Notes under the pieces: model-generated | The model's database searches: none | What the model was told of the DNA's origin: nothing | Seen by the model: the letters and a program-made list of their open reading frames with translations, nothing else | NCBI GenBank assembly: GCA_012934845.2 | Contig: WNNJ02000348.1 | Location: forward strand, 62,001-126,000 | Direction of reading: 5' to 3' | Source: Pomphorhynchus laevis | Taxonomy: Eukaryota > Acanthocephala > Palaeacanthocephala > Echinorhynchida > Pomphorhynchidae | Length of the DNA: 64,000 nt | Part shown: positions 9,565 through 20,559 of the stretch, in pieces | Layout of the letters: every line of letters starts with the position of its first letter | Position numbering within the stretch: position 1 is the stretch's first letter | Position numbers and translations under genes: made by a program

Positions 9565-12101
9565 AGGTCTTAGCCTTAGAGATAAGGATAAGTCAAGTAA
9601 TGAAAATAGGTGTATATGTTTAATAAAATTTAGATATTCTAAATGTTGGTAAAAATGAATGTATATATGACAGTATTTTTTAAATTATATTTAAAAAATA
9701 TACTTAAAAATTTGCAATAAAATTATTTATAAATTGATGAATTAATTTAAAATTATCAACATTATGTTATAACAACATTATGCTATCAACCTATTTATAT
9801 AGCTATCTACATGTTTAATCGTCCCCTTTAATGTTAGAATGTAATTCACTATCTTGTAATATCATACCCAATATTATTCCACTGAAGTAAAATAACAGAA
9901 AGTAAAATTGTACATGTTTTAAAACATATAATTTTACAACGTACAAATTCAAATTATGAATTTGAAAACATTTCAAATTCATACAAATTCGATAATGGTT
10001 GGGTAATTGTAAAATATCTCCATTTTGATAAATTTATGTCTGTAAATCTAAATACTTACGAAAACGGGATGGATTGTGTTATGAGCTAAACATAAAATAT
10101 TTGTTTTATATTTTTACTAAATATAAAACAAAAGATATTAACGATACAATTTTAAGAATATAAACAGATATCTTTTTATCTCTAACATAAAAGAGATAAT
10201 TTCATAATTAAAAATCATTTATTATTTGAAAATCATTTCTTTATTCGATTTAGAGGATAATTGTGGTTTGTTTTAAGCTATCATTAATTGATTCCTGATG
10301 AAACTGATGATACACGTGATCTTTGTTATCATTGCCGTATTAAGCACAGGATGTATGTTCTTTGAATTTTGATTTAGCCGATTAATAATAAATTGGAATA
10401 ATTAATTAATAATTACTTAATAACTAAATAAATTACTTCAAACACGAACAGGAAAGTTAAAATATTAACACCTTAATACTCTGATAAAGAAATGAGAATA
10501 CTTAATTCTTTTTTATCATTTAGTAAGAAAGCTTGATTGTAGTTACTAAAATACTTTCAAAATAATTGCCAGTGAAAATAATTGTCAATTGTGTTGAATT
10601 GGTTGTTCCGTACAGTAAAATAAAAAAAAGTATTTTATTTTATTTCTAAATATTCGTTTGTTTTTTCTTTTATATTTATTTAATGGTCACACATCATACA
10701 CAGGCGCGCGGCAAAGATTAATAATTATTTAATAGCAAATTTAGTAATTACTTGAAATCTTTGATTTCAAGTAATTACTAAATGGTAATTACTAGTTATG
10801 GCTATTCTACATTGCAGTCAATAAAACGAAAACAAAAATATTAAAAACGGGATAAAAGGAAAAAATAGCAATGGATGCATTATGAATATATGAAATTGGT
10901 AATGATAAAACAGTATTTAACATAACTGGTAAAATATTTAAAATAAAATAATTGAAAAATAAGTTAATTCAATTATTAACAAAACTGACAATCGTGAGTA
11001 AACAAATCCAACACAAAATGTTAGGATTTTAGTACAGATTATATAAAATTAGATTTAATAAATATAAAGGAAACTTTAGAAAAATTAATAAAAATTAGAG
11101 TCATATACTATAACGATTATGGTCTGTTTACAACTAACCTTCAAAATACACATAAAATTGTTTCAAGTCAAAACTACTTTATATTTTTAATTAACTACTT
11201 TATTGTAGTAAAGATATAAAAATAAAAAATACAAAGGAAAAATATAAAGGACGAAAAAATATAAAGGACAGTAACTACTTTATCGTCCTTTATATTTTTA
11301 ATTAAAAATGCAGAATATTCTCGTTCTTCGTTTAATCGCGCATAACTACATAATATTAAATATGATAATTCTACAGTAATCCACAATAATTTTATATTCT
11401 TGGAAGTTAAAAAAAACTTTAAATAAAACTATTGTATTTTAAGAATAAAATTAGTCAAAATAAGATTTAATAAATAGCTGAATCACATATTATTATAAAT
11501 AAATTCATACTTTTAATAGGAAATGTTTACGGATAAATAATACATTTGTGCTAAATTGTTATTTTGGGCAATGACATACGGCCATGTTGTGTTGATTGGA
11601 ACAATAATGCGCTAACCTAATAATGCAGCAATTTCTTTTGAACAGATAATATTATTGCCCAAATCATCACCATTATCACTATGATAATGTATATCAGATT
11701 AAATTGTGTTGAACAATGCCGCTTGGCGTTTCAATCCCAAAAAATTTGAGCCAGCAACACCCTTTCCAACTTATCGATATAAGATTTCTTTGTAATATCG
11801 CTGATATTGCAAATATCTAACTATAACTAGTTTAATATTAACACAAATTAAATTATTACACATCCCATTGCTTTTGTATTTGATATATTATATAATATTA
11901 TATAATATTTTAATATATTATGTAATATATTATAATATATATTATGTAATATATATTATATATAATATATTATATATTTGTAATATCCTTGAAATTGCAA
12001 ATATCAGCGATATTTGTAATATAAAGGTTTGACTATATGTATATTTAACTCACGAGAAATTATACAACCTGAATAGCTGGGATTCTGAACTCAAAAAGGC
12101 A
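9565..12101. other. AT-rich stretch with small inverted repeats
   Basis: No supported gene. Besides the hairpin at 10,739, there is an inverted pair of a GCTGATATT-GCAAATAT block near 11,795-11,820 and 11,996-12,021. It encloses an AT microsatellite and may be a decayed miniature inverted-repeat element. Confidence 0.5.
10739..10783. repeat. perfect 21-bp hairpin with 3-nt loop
   Basis: The arms 10,739-10,759 and 10,763-10,783 (ATTTAGTAATTACTTGAAAT...) are exact complements around TTT. The right side is followed by a further GTAATTACTA-like run. No gene is adjacent. Confidence 0.75.
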
Positions 12102-12189
12102 GTGTATCCTCGTGTCAAATCTTTTAGCGTTTTTATAATACGCTATAAAATATTATGTGAATTTTTGAATATTTATATCTATTATTTAG

Positions 12190-12638
12190 GTAATTCCATC
12201 AACATATATAATCAAGGCGGACGAGATCAGCCTTTTTATATCCCAATGAAAAATCATTTTCGAAACGAAAAGCTACCAATTGATTTTAGTCGAAACCATA
12301 GAATCAGTGATGTGCATGACAGTAGGGAGCCTGAAAGATATGTTAACGAACACAATTCAAAAATGTTTAAAATCGATTACCTAAATTTTATGAATTTCTT
12401 AAAACAGAATAAACGCAAATCATTTAATCTTAAATTTATACCAGAACCTGCTGAACATATTTTCTTTCCGTTAGAATCTAAAGTTAATGAATGTTCAAAG
12501 TGTTATGGATTAAAATTTAAAACCCCACATAGAACATTTGCTCCAGTCAGTCATATAGATGAAGACGTTAGTAACGAAATATCTGTCGAATATAAAGAAA
12601 ATCGAGCAGGTAACTTTACAGAATTTAATAGCAGATAA
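12190..12638 (+). CDS. possible terminal exon of an unrecognised host gene
   Basis: An open frame runs from at least 12,102 to the TAA at 12,636-12,638. No ATG fits its beginning. A splice acceptor (TATTATTTAG|G) at 12,188-12,189 would start an exon of about 149 codons, beginning GNSINIYNQGG. The protein is basic and hydrophilic with N- and F-rich segments, has a CSKC pair (ECSKCYGLKFKTPH) and no membrane segment. AATAAA lies 55-60 bp beyond the stop. Composition looks less AT-forced than random frames nearby. I do not recognise the family; it may be a chance ORF or an old element gene. Confidence 0.35.
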
Positions 12639-12795
12639 ATACGATATTATATAAAAATTATTTTAATTTATGAAAATAATTAAAAATAATTAAACAATAA
12701 AATGATTTCCAAATCATTTTAGTTTATGCTAAATTAATAGTCGCATTATTATTCGCAATGCCGTTTTTAGTCTTTATGATCTTTTTAGTCTTTAT

Positions 12796-13060
12796 CATTA
12801 CTGACTCTTCTTTTTCTTCAGCGTTTGTTTCGCTTCGTTAAAGAGTCCGATTTTTCCAATGTCACGCCGATGGGCCTTATTGATGATTGACATTCGTTTG
12901 CGCGAATAACGCGGCCGTACCATTGTAGTCGCCTTTCGCGAAGTTCACTGAGACAGCATGTCATAATGTTGATATGACGGCTTTGTTTTATGTCAGGCTT
13001 GTCATGAAGTCTATCGCCAACTATCTTCCTTTCTCTGCACGGGCTTGGGACTGGCCATTT
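12796..13060 (-). pseudogene. RTE-type LINE, 3' end fragment
   Basis: The minus strand encodes LSELRERRLQWYGRVIRANE, matching in position and sequence the LRESRLRWYGHVMRA block near the end of the RTE protein at 55,265-58,300. The fragment ends in an AAACGCTGAAG-type tail like that element's terminus (near 12,800-12,820). Frames are broken, and it appears 5'-truncated, as most LINE copies are. Confidence 0.55.
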
Positions 13061-13356
13061 ATCGTTACTGACTGTTAATCAGCATCGATTAACAGCAGCG
13101 ATTTATGAATCTCACACTCGGATACAGTAAGATTTATTACTGATGATTCGCATATAAGACAAAACTACAGTCGACATGATTGCTTTTATTGATTTGTCAT
13201 CTACCAAAATCATTTAAGATTGGAAAATGAATATTTGAATATAATTTTAAATTTTTCGGTGGTTTTTAAAGTTATTAAGAATGCTTGATAACTTGATGTT
13301 TCAAAGTTTCGACGATTGTGCTGCAAGTCAATTTATAATAATCTGCAATATCATTA

Positions 13357-13975
13357 CATATCGGGGAATGGGGGCCGAAATGGTTAACTTAGCAGTTCCT
13401 CTTGATGACCTCCAATCCTTATTCTGATATATCGAATGTTATTTATTAGTCAATTCATAAAAATTGACTTTTATTTTAAATTTTATTTTTTATTTTAAGT
13501 TTATAAACAAATTATATAAAACCTTATATAACAAGTATTTATTATTTATAATTATTTATTATTTAATTATTTAAACTTTATTTAGCGTTATTTTTAATTT
13601 ATAAATAATATAAAATATGTAGAGTAAATTAGATTAGATAATAAGGCGACACGAGTGCGTTAAGGATTCGTAGTTTATTAAATTGTATAAATATAATATC
13701 ATTACATATCGGAGAATGGGGACCGAAACTGTTATAGCAGTTCCTTTTGAACTGCTATAGCTTACATCGTCTGCTATTTGTCAGTCAATTCATAAAAATT
13801 GACTTTGATTAAAATTTTAATTGTTTATTTTAACTTTATATAAATATAAATTGTATAAAACCTTGTATAACAATTATTTATTATTTGTTATTTTATTTTT
13901 ATTTATCATTATTTTTAATTTATAAATAATATAAAATACGTATACTGAGTTAGCTGATCTGATTTTTCTATGTTT
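13357..13975 (+). mobile_element. two tandem PLE 3'-tail copies
   Basis: 13,357-13,640 and 13,690-13,975 each carry ATCATTACATATCGG-GAATGGGG-CCGAAA, TAGCAGTTCCT, a conserved hairpin GTCAATT/AATTGAC with loop CATAAA, a long T-rich segment, and an end block ATACGTA-ACT-AGTTAGCTGATCTGATT (weak in the first copy). These are the 3' untranslated tail of the PLE family best preserved at 20.5-22.7 kb, without coding sequence. Confidence 0.6.
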
Positions 13976-14179
13976 TATTAGATTGAATTTATAATATTTA
14001 TTAATTAGATATTTATTACAATTAAAATAAATAATTAAATATGTATAAATATAAATTGTATAAAATCTTATAATTTATAATAAAAATCTAATAATTTAAT
14101 TATTTTGCTTATATTGTCAAAAGGTAAACTAACATCATTCACAAATAATGTTAAACTTTAATTAGCTTATTTTGATTGA

Positions 14180-14610
14180 GCATTTGTGAAATTTCAAACT
14201 TAATATGATCAAAATATGCATCAACCGATTAATAATCATCCTTAATTTTTAAAAAATTATTTTATTATCACCAAAATAGTTCCAACGTGATAAGCATCTA
14301 CTTATATTTTAATAGATTAAATCTGTAGGTGGCAAATGCGACCTACAGATTAATAAAATTTCATAAATAAAATTTTATTTATGAATATAAAATCAGTTTA
14401 TAAATAATATTTTTTGTTGTAATGTCAACTTTTTTTAATTAAGCATTTGTAAAATTTCAAACTTAATATGATCAAAATATGCATCAACCGATTAATAATC
14501 ATCCTTAATTTTTAAAAAATTATTTTATTATCACCAAAATAGTTACAACGTGATAAGCATCTACTTATATTTTAATAGATTAAATCTGTAGGTGGCAAAT
14601 GCCACCTACA
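14180..14610. repeat. near-identical ~168-bp tandem duplication, period 263
   Basis: 14,180-14,347 and 14,443-14,610 are almost the same from GCATTTGT to GGTGGCAAATGC. They sit at the 3' end of the minus-strand LINE fragment at 14,780-15,492 and probably represent its 3' untranslated region, duplicated. Confidence 0.7.
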
Positions 14611-14779
14611 TATCCACAAATAAAAAAGAAAAAAGAAAAAAAATCAAATTCAGTACTGTATATTGGCAAGAAATGTGCAATAGATGCAATATGCCAGGTT
14701 TATCGTAAGCATTATTAACAATGGAGTTTGATTTTCGTGGACAAGATTTATGCGCCAGAGGGACAGATGTGAAATGAAG

Positions 14780-15492
14780 AAGGATCATGTCAGACTTTGC
14801 CAAGGGATATGAGCTGGATTAAAAGTTGATGTTTAAAGTTGTGAAAGAAGGAAGAGGATCGGATGCCAACGGGAAGGCGGTTCCATGCTAGTTGACCAGA
14901 AACTGGGTATGCGCGGAGGACAATTAGTGAAATATCTAGGAATAGCTATGAGACATATGTGACTGGATCGTAGAGTTAGGGAAGATATATGGGCTAAGTC
15001 GTATGAAGGAAGTTTAAGATAGGATAGTGATTCGGATGCATGGAAACGAAAAACAAGAAATATTAAACTTATAGTGGCGCGTTGAGAAATGCAGGTCAAT
15101 TGAAAAGCAATATATGGTAAGAAATATGATCAAAGCGTCGTAGGCGGAATAAGATACAAACGGTTGTGTGGATAACGAGTTGAATTAATAACAAGTTGAC
15201 TTGTAAACTGAAGTAATAGTTTAGTTCCGGAAAAAAGTGAGAAAATAAGTTGTTTGCAGATGTAAGGTTTGACTATTCTACGAATATGTCGAAGGTTACG
15301 GAGAAGAGAAGAGCAGGAACGAATATTTTTGGTAAACAAAGGATAAAAAAGAAATATTGTTATAAAAACACCAAGATATTTCAAATGACCGACGATAGGG
15401 AGGTTTACCATCAAGAAGTACAGATAAGAAATAAATATTACATTGCGAGGAATCAGCCATAAAACGCTATATTTTTCATATTTGATTATCAC
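14780..15492 (-). pseudogene. non-LTR retrotransposon ORF2 C-terminal fragment
   Basis: The minus strand carries the region after the RT fingers/palm: LPIVGHLKYLGVFI (about 15,410-15,370), the HLKYLGV block typical just after the RT core of CR1/Jockey-type LINEs. Further on, near 14,900-14,800, AWNRLPVGIRSSS...F and FKHQL match the usual C-terminus (WN.LP...R...S...FK). Frames shift several times. There is no RT catalytic core in this piece. It is 5'-truncated and decayed. Confidence 0.55.
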
Positions 15493-15800
15493 CTGAATAG
15501 AGTTAATGTAATTGATTCCTCATCAATTACATCTGAAAACAACTTATTTTCTCACTTTCTTCCGAAACTAAACTATTACTTCAGTTTACAAGTCAACTCG
15601 TTATTAATTCAACTCGTTATCCACACAGCCGTTTGTATCTTATTCCGCCTACGACGCTTTGATCATATTTCTTATCATCTATTGCTTTTCAATTGACCTG
15701 CATTTCTCAACGCGCCACTATAAGTTTACTATTTCTTGTTTTTTCGTTTTCATGCATCCGAATCACTATCCTATCTTAAACTTCCTTCATACGACTTAGC
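14990..15800. repeat. ~265-bp inverted repeat of LINE sequence with ~270-bp spacer
   Basis: 14,990-15,266 and 15,535-15,800 are reverse complements with only scattered differences (shared blocks such as GGCGGAATAAGATACAAACGG and TTGAGAAATGCAGGTCAATT). The left arm and spacer are continuous minus-strand LINE sequence; the right arm is the same LINE segment turned around. A transcript would form a long double-stranded hairpin. Confidence 0.8.
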
Positions 15801-16560
15801 CAGTTTTGGCTCCTGAACCACAGTTTCAAGCAATTTTTCGCATTCACAATTTATAAAAATCGTATTCCGTTCCTAATCCTGTTAGAAATTCAGTGATATC
15901 GTAACCAACGGATACGCATTTGTGTATATAAAGAAGGTCCACAATAAATTATCATATAATATTATATGATAATCTAATCTAATTGTCTGTAGATTGTCAT
16001 TTGATAAAATCACATTATTTGGTCAATATATTATCATATAATATTATATATAATTAACGCGCTATGTATTATGTGTATATTGTATCATAGTTTAATTATC
16101 TGTAGATTATCTTTTTGATAAAATCACACTATTTGATCATTTCTAACTAGACGAGGCTGGTCATAAAAATAGTAAAATCTATATATTGATACCTTAGCTT
16201 GTAATTATGCTATCTTAACTTGATAACAATTGCTATTATTTCAGTCATTCACCACTTATGCATCTCTTAAATGCATTTTTATTGCTTAAATATCAGTAAA
16301 ATAACCTTATAGATGACCTCCAGTTATCATAACCTTATTTAATACTTTCATTCTTAAATACCTCCCAAACATCTCCAGGTTTCTCTTACGTCTCGTCTTA
16401 TCTCAAGTCAATTCTTAATTTTCTTCTTAAAACTTATATCCACCTTTCCAGTTTACCTATCGTCAAAACCATTCCACTGAAATAGAATGTCATAAAGTTC
16501 TAAGTGACCTGCTACATACTTCTGTCAATCCTGCTCATGTCTTAAAGACCTGCGACCCAT
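15801..16560. other. mixed spacer with a diverged tandem duplication
   Basis: About 15,977-16,023 and 16,090-16,139 repeat a block containing CTGTAGAT and TTGATAAAATCACA. From about 16,320 the base composition becomes less AT-rich and probably belongs to the 5' part of the LINE whose RT follows, but no frame is readable. Confidence 0.45.
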
Positions 16561-16561
16561 T

Positions 16562-17480
16562 TCGATTCAAAATGCCCTCGTGTCGATTAACGAAAAAGCG
16601 CTTGCGCGTAAAATCCTCGACCATTTAAGTAGGCGTAATTTGATCCCTTCAGATTTTCATGGGTTCGTCAATGGTCGCTCGGTCCATTCAGCAGTAGGTA
16701 AGGTGGATCAGTTTCGTCGGGAGAATATCCATCGTCTAATTGTGGCTGTTTTCCTTGACTTATCTGCTGCATTTGATCGCATATCTATTCCTTTTGTGAT
16801 CTCTCCTCTCAGGTCCCTCGGGTTGCCTGCTAGAATTGTGAACAGGGTGGAGATCCTGCTGTACATTAAGCGATTTTGTTATGAAGACGACCCTGATGCG
16901 CGTCAGTTCGTCCCAATTACGGGTGTTCCTTAAGGTTCACCTCTTTCTTTTATCTTATATCTTGCTGCCTCCGTTAATATATTCAAAATATTTAAACGCG
17001 AACAACGTCTAGTGGTGTACGCTGATGACACCACAGCCCTGTTCACTGGACACAGGTGTAATGACGTAGTCTCTGACATCAGCCGTTTCTTTTTAAGATT
17101 AAAAGACCAATTACCCAAATCCAATCTTGTTTTAAACTCCGCAAAATCGCAGGTGGTCATTTTTCATGGCACCCCTGCAACAAAGCAAAAACTTAAGACA
17201 TTAGCACTCTCTGCGCTCTCATCCATATTTGCCTCTGAACCACTCCCCACCTTCACAAGTCGAGTAAAATACCTGGGGTTCACCGTTACGGTGAACTGGT
17301 CGGCGAAAGCTGACCTGGATAGACTTAAACGTATCCTAACGAAAGCTAGGTGGGTCCTGAAACAGGTCCAGCATATGTCATCGAAAGGAAAAACCCAGGT
17401 GCGCATTTGAGGCACTTGTCTATCTCGAGATTATTCTTCTTTTCGAAAGGACGTCCTCCAGAGCAAAGGCTAAGGTTTCT
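16562..17480 (+). pseudogene. LINE reverse transcriptase fragment with one stop and one frameshift
   Basis: One frame holds the RT core: HGFVNGRSVHSAVGKVDQF, VAVFLDLSAAFDRIS (motif A), GVP-stop-GSPLS (motif B), VVYADDTTALF (motif C) and VKYLGFTV. The TAA at 16,931-16,933 stands where Q is invariant (PQG), a simple CAA to TAA change. The frame then runs through 17,410, where a two-base loss shifts it; the next frame reads EALVYLEIILLFERT. No endonuclease domain is visible upstream. Clade is uncertain (Jockey/I/CR1 group). The rest of the frame is well kept, so decay is recent. Confidence 0.72.
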
Positions 17481-17540
17481 TAAGTTCCTCGTCTCTCGTT
17501 TACCCATCATAGTCCGCGCTGATTGGATTTTCGGGGGGGT

Positions 17541-17720
17541 GTGAAAGAACCCGGGTGGTTCAGTCGGAAAGCAGCGTGTTGGATCGGTTGGGGCTCAGAT
17601 CCCTCTGGATCTGAGGCCGTAAAGAAGTGGCATGAAGACTACATGGTACATGGTGATGATGAAGACTATTTGAGTTGGGTTTTGTTGTGTCTTCTATTAA
17701 CCCTTATTCTTGTTATTTAA
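17541..17720 (+). mobile_element. tRNA-derived SINE candidate
   Basis: TGGTTCAGTCGG (17,556-17,567) fits a pol III A box and GGCTCAGATCC (17,592-17,602) fits a B box, in the right order. Spacing is 36 nt, shorter than in a normal tRNA, and no acceptor stem can be drawn, so this is not a working tRNA gene. The segment directly abuts the LINE fragment and runs into a non-tRNA body with GATGATGAAGA and an AT-rich tail. Confidence 0.38.
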
Positions 17721-19190
17721 TAAAATCTTATTATTAAAAAGCTTTATAGAATACAAGGTTATAAAAATTATTTCAAATTATTTCAAATTTTAATTTTTTT
17801 AAATTTATTTAAGGTACAAAATATATATATTGCTTTAGCTAAACGAATTGATTTGATGATGTCAATACTAGTTTATCAAGTATTAATAAACTAGTATTAT
17901 AAACGATAAACATTTTTGTAAATAATGCCACTGTTAGTTTTTCAATTTTGTGGATTTTAAATTTCAATAAATTAAAAATTTACTATTGCATATCAATAAA
18001 TAAATATTTTTTTAATAACTACACTACCAATAAATAACTAAAAAAGAAAAAAGCCATGAAAAACAAACGAGTCTAATGCACATCAGCAAGTCGAATAACG
18101 TAATGCATTAAACAAATCATACTATCCACATTAGCGACTTCCTTTGTTCAACGAAAAACACGAGAATTTTAAAAAATTATTAAATTTTATTTCAAAATGT
18201 AAACGTAACCATTTTATGCTAATAACAATTTGTTTCAAAGTTAAAGCGCAAAGAGGGTATAGCAACATAAGCTTGGTTTCATGCTGAAATCGCATTTTGT
18301 CAAACGATGAGATACACAAAATATTAAGTGATGTTAGATAAACTACAATCTTTGGCAATATCTAGTATCATCATAATATTGGACAATCCAGTATGAACAA
18401 TGTGAACAATGTAATATGAACAATCTAGTTTATTGGTTGCAGTCTTTGGTCATTCCGTTTAATAAATAGAAGAAGTAAATTTTCAAATATTTTTTATATT
18501 TAAAATTTATTATTAAAATTTTTATATAAATTAATATAGTTTTATATTTTAGATGACTTACAAACAACTGAATCCTATAACGATTATATTGCTGTAAAAA
18601 GGAACGATATAAATATTTTTAAGAGGAACGCCAGTCCAATAAATAGAAACTAAAATTACTGTAATAAGATTTATTCTGTTCTTTTAAATAAAATCTTATT
18701 TTTTTGTTTACTCAAGTTGGTACAGTTTGTATAATAGTGATGATAAAATTAATCTTATGTGCATTAGCGATTGATAAATTAGAGATTCGTAAGTTCATCG
18801 TTACATAGTACTGATTTATCAAAAATAATATTCCTAAAATTTCCGTGTCTTGGATCATATTTTAAAGTGTCTAAGATGATTATGATACCATATTAGAAGA
18901 TCATGTGCTTAGCTTCATTAACTATTACTTTTCACGTTAGTTATCGATTAGTAAAGTATTCGTTAATGACATTACAAATCTGTATAATTGTATAATAATT
19001 TTAATAATTAATAATTAATTATAAATAATAAATAATTAAAATAATTATTAAAATAACAATCTAAACTTTTTTTTGTGATAAGGATACTGAATAACATTAC
19101 AGTCCCAAAAATAAAATAACGAAATTAACAGTCGAAAATCATGTGACTGAAGATTAATCAGCGTTTTTGAAATTGTCGAAAACGCAGGTC
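17721..19190. other. AT-rich gene-free stretch
   Basis: No gene or family recognised. Short ORFs here are low-complexity I/Y/N/K-rich frames expected by chance at this composition. Confidence 0.55.
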
Positions 19191-20090
19191 ACACTGCTAA
19201 TCAATTAATTGTTATGTTCAGTTTGAAACAACTTGATAACATGGCAGTTCTTTTTGATGATCGTTATTCCTTATTCGAATACATCGTATATTATTTATTA
19301 GTCAATTCATCAAAATTGACTTGTATTTTAAATTTTAATTATAAATTTTATCGTTATATAATTATTTATTGTTTAACATTTTATATAATTATTTATTATT
19401 TATAATTATTTATCTTTATTTTAAATTTATATATAGTATAAAATACGTAGACCGGAGTAGCTGATCTAATTCATAGTACCTCTTTAAAAAAATAATCAAA
19501 CTTATTCAACGATGATAGACGACCCTGATGCGCGTCAGTTCGTCCCAATTACGGGTGTTCCATAGATTTGGCGTCCCAATTACGGGCGCATAGATTTGAA
19601 CATATGAGCTGTTAAAATTTTTGCAGTCAAACAAAAATTATACCACGGTGCTGCGAGGTATGCACACCATAGTATAATATAAAAAATATGTATCCAATAT
19701 AAAGTAAGCAAAAGTACTAGTAGCCCTTTCAAAGAACGTAATCAATGATATTCTAAACGAATTTAAAGTCGAATCGTTTAATATACCACTTTATCACTAT
19801 GGAGACACAACATGAAACTTATAGTTCACCAGATAGCAAACCTCAGGTGACCCGACAAAACAAACATGAAGTTCCAGCAAATTACATTATAACAATTATT
19901 TCCTTTTTGCAAATCGCAAAAATAAACGACAAATTATTATTCACAAAATATCTAAACCTTAGGGCTCTTTTAGACAGATCAGAAAGAGAAGATCTTATAT
20001 ATTGTTTAACATCTTATATAATTATTTATTATTTATAATTATTTATCTTTATTTTTAATTTATATATAGTATAAAAAACGTAGACTCTAA
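19190..20090 (+). mobile_element. PLE-tail copies with patchwork insertions
   Basis: 19,290-19,470 is PLE tail: GTCAATT hairpin (loop CATCA), T-rich part and end block ATACGTAGACCGGAGTAGCTG. The AT-rich end recurs at 19,995-20,090. Between them lie an exact 45-bp copy of the LINE RT segment 16,885-16,929 (at 19,517-19,561), a second small copy of its end (about 19,571-19,586), and a 79-codon ORF (19,799-20,038) beginning METQHETYSSPDSK whose last third is PLE tail. That ORF has ordinary-looking composition but no recognised family. Confidence 0.5.
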
Positions 20091-20559
20091 TCTGATTCAT
20101 TGAATAGATTTGTCGTGATAAAATTGATCGTGAAATGACACTTTAAATTGCCGATCTTAACTCATATCTGCTCAGCTTAAAGCATTCATTGAATATATTC
20201 GTCGTGATAAAACCGATCATTAAATGACGTTTTTATTTAATGATCGATCTTTAATTTAATGATCGATCTTATGTTGTATAATAGACAGTTATTGTAATAT
20301 AAAATACTATAATCTAATAAATCCTATAAATAAATACTATAATTTAAAATAATTTATTAATTAATTTAAAATTAATAATTAAATATTAATTAATTTATTA
20401 ATCTAATTATTAATTAATTTATTAATTAATAAATACTATAATCTAATATAATTTATTATGTTAATAATAACAAGAAAAAATATACACTGACCATAAACTT
20501 CATTAATAAATAAATAGATAACATAAATATAGCCGGACTTTTAAATAATTCTAAAAGTA

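Noticed and set aside
10290-10320. CTGATGAAACTGATGA as ribozyme core
   Set aside because: No stem II between the boxes and no following GAAA with cleavage triplet.
14606-15099. Secreted or membrane-protein ORFs on the minus strand
   Set aside because: They overlap the LINE C-terminal region and its 3' tail in alternative frames; hydrophobicity comes from T-rich sequence.
16931-16933. Variant genetic code with TAA read as glutamine
   Set aside because: TAA appears at Q positions in several element copies (16,931; 2,292; 51,882), but intact frames (TAF4-like, RTE) end in TAA where expected, and CAA to TAA is the commonest decay step.
17553-17605. Functional tRNA gene
   Set aside because: A and B boxes are too close and no acceptor or anticodon stem forms.
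19214-19405. 63-codon I/Y-rich ORF
   Set aside because: It lies in the AT-rich PLE tail; its composition is that of random AT sequence.
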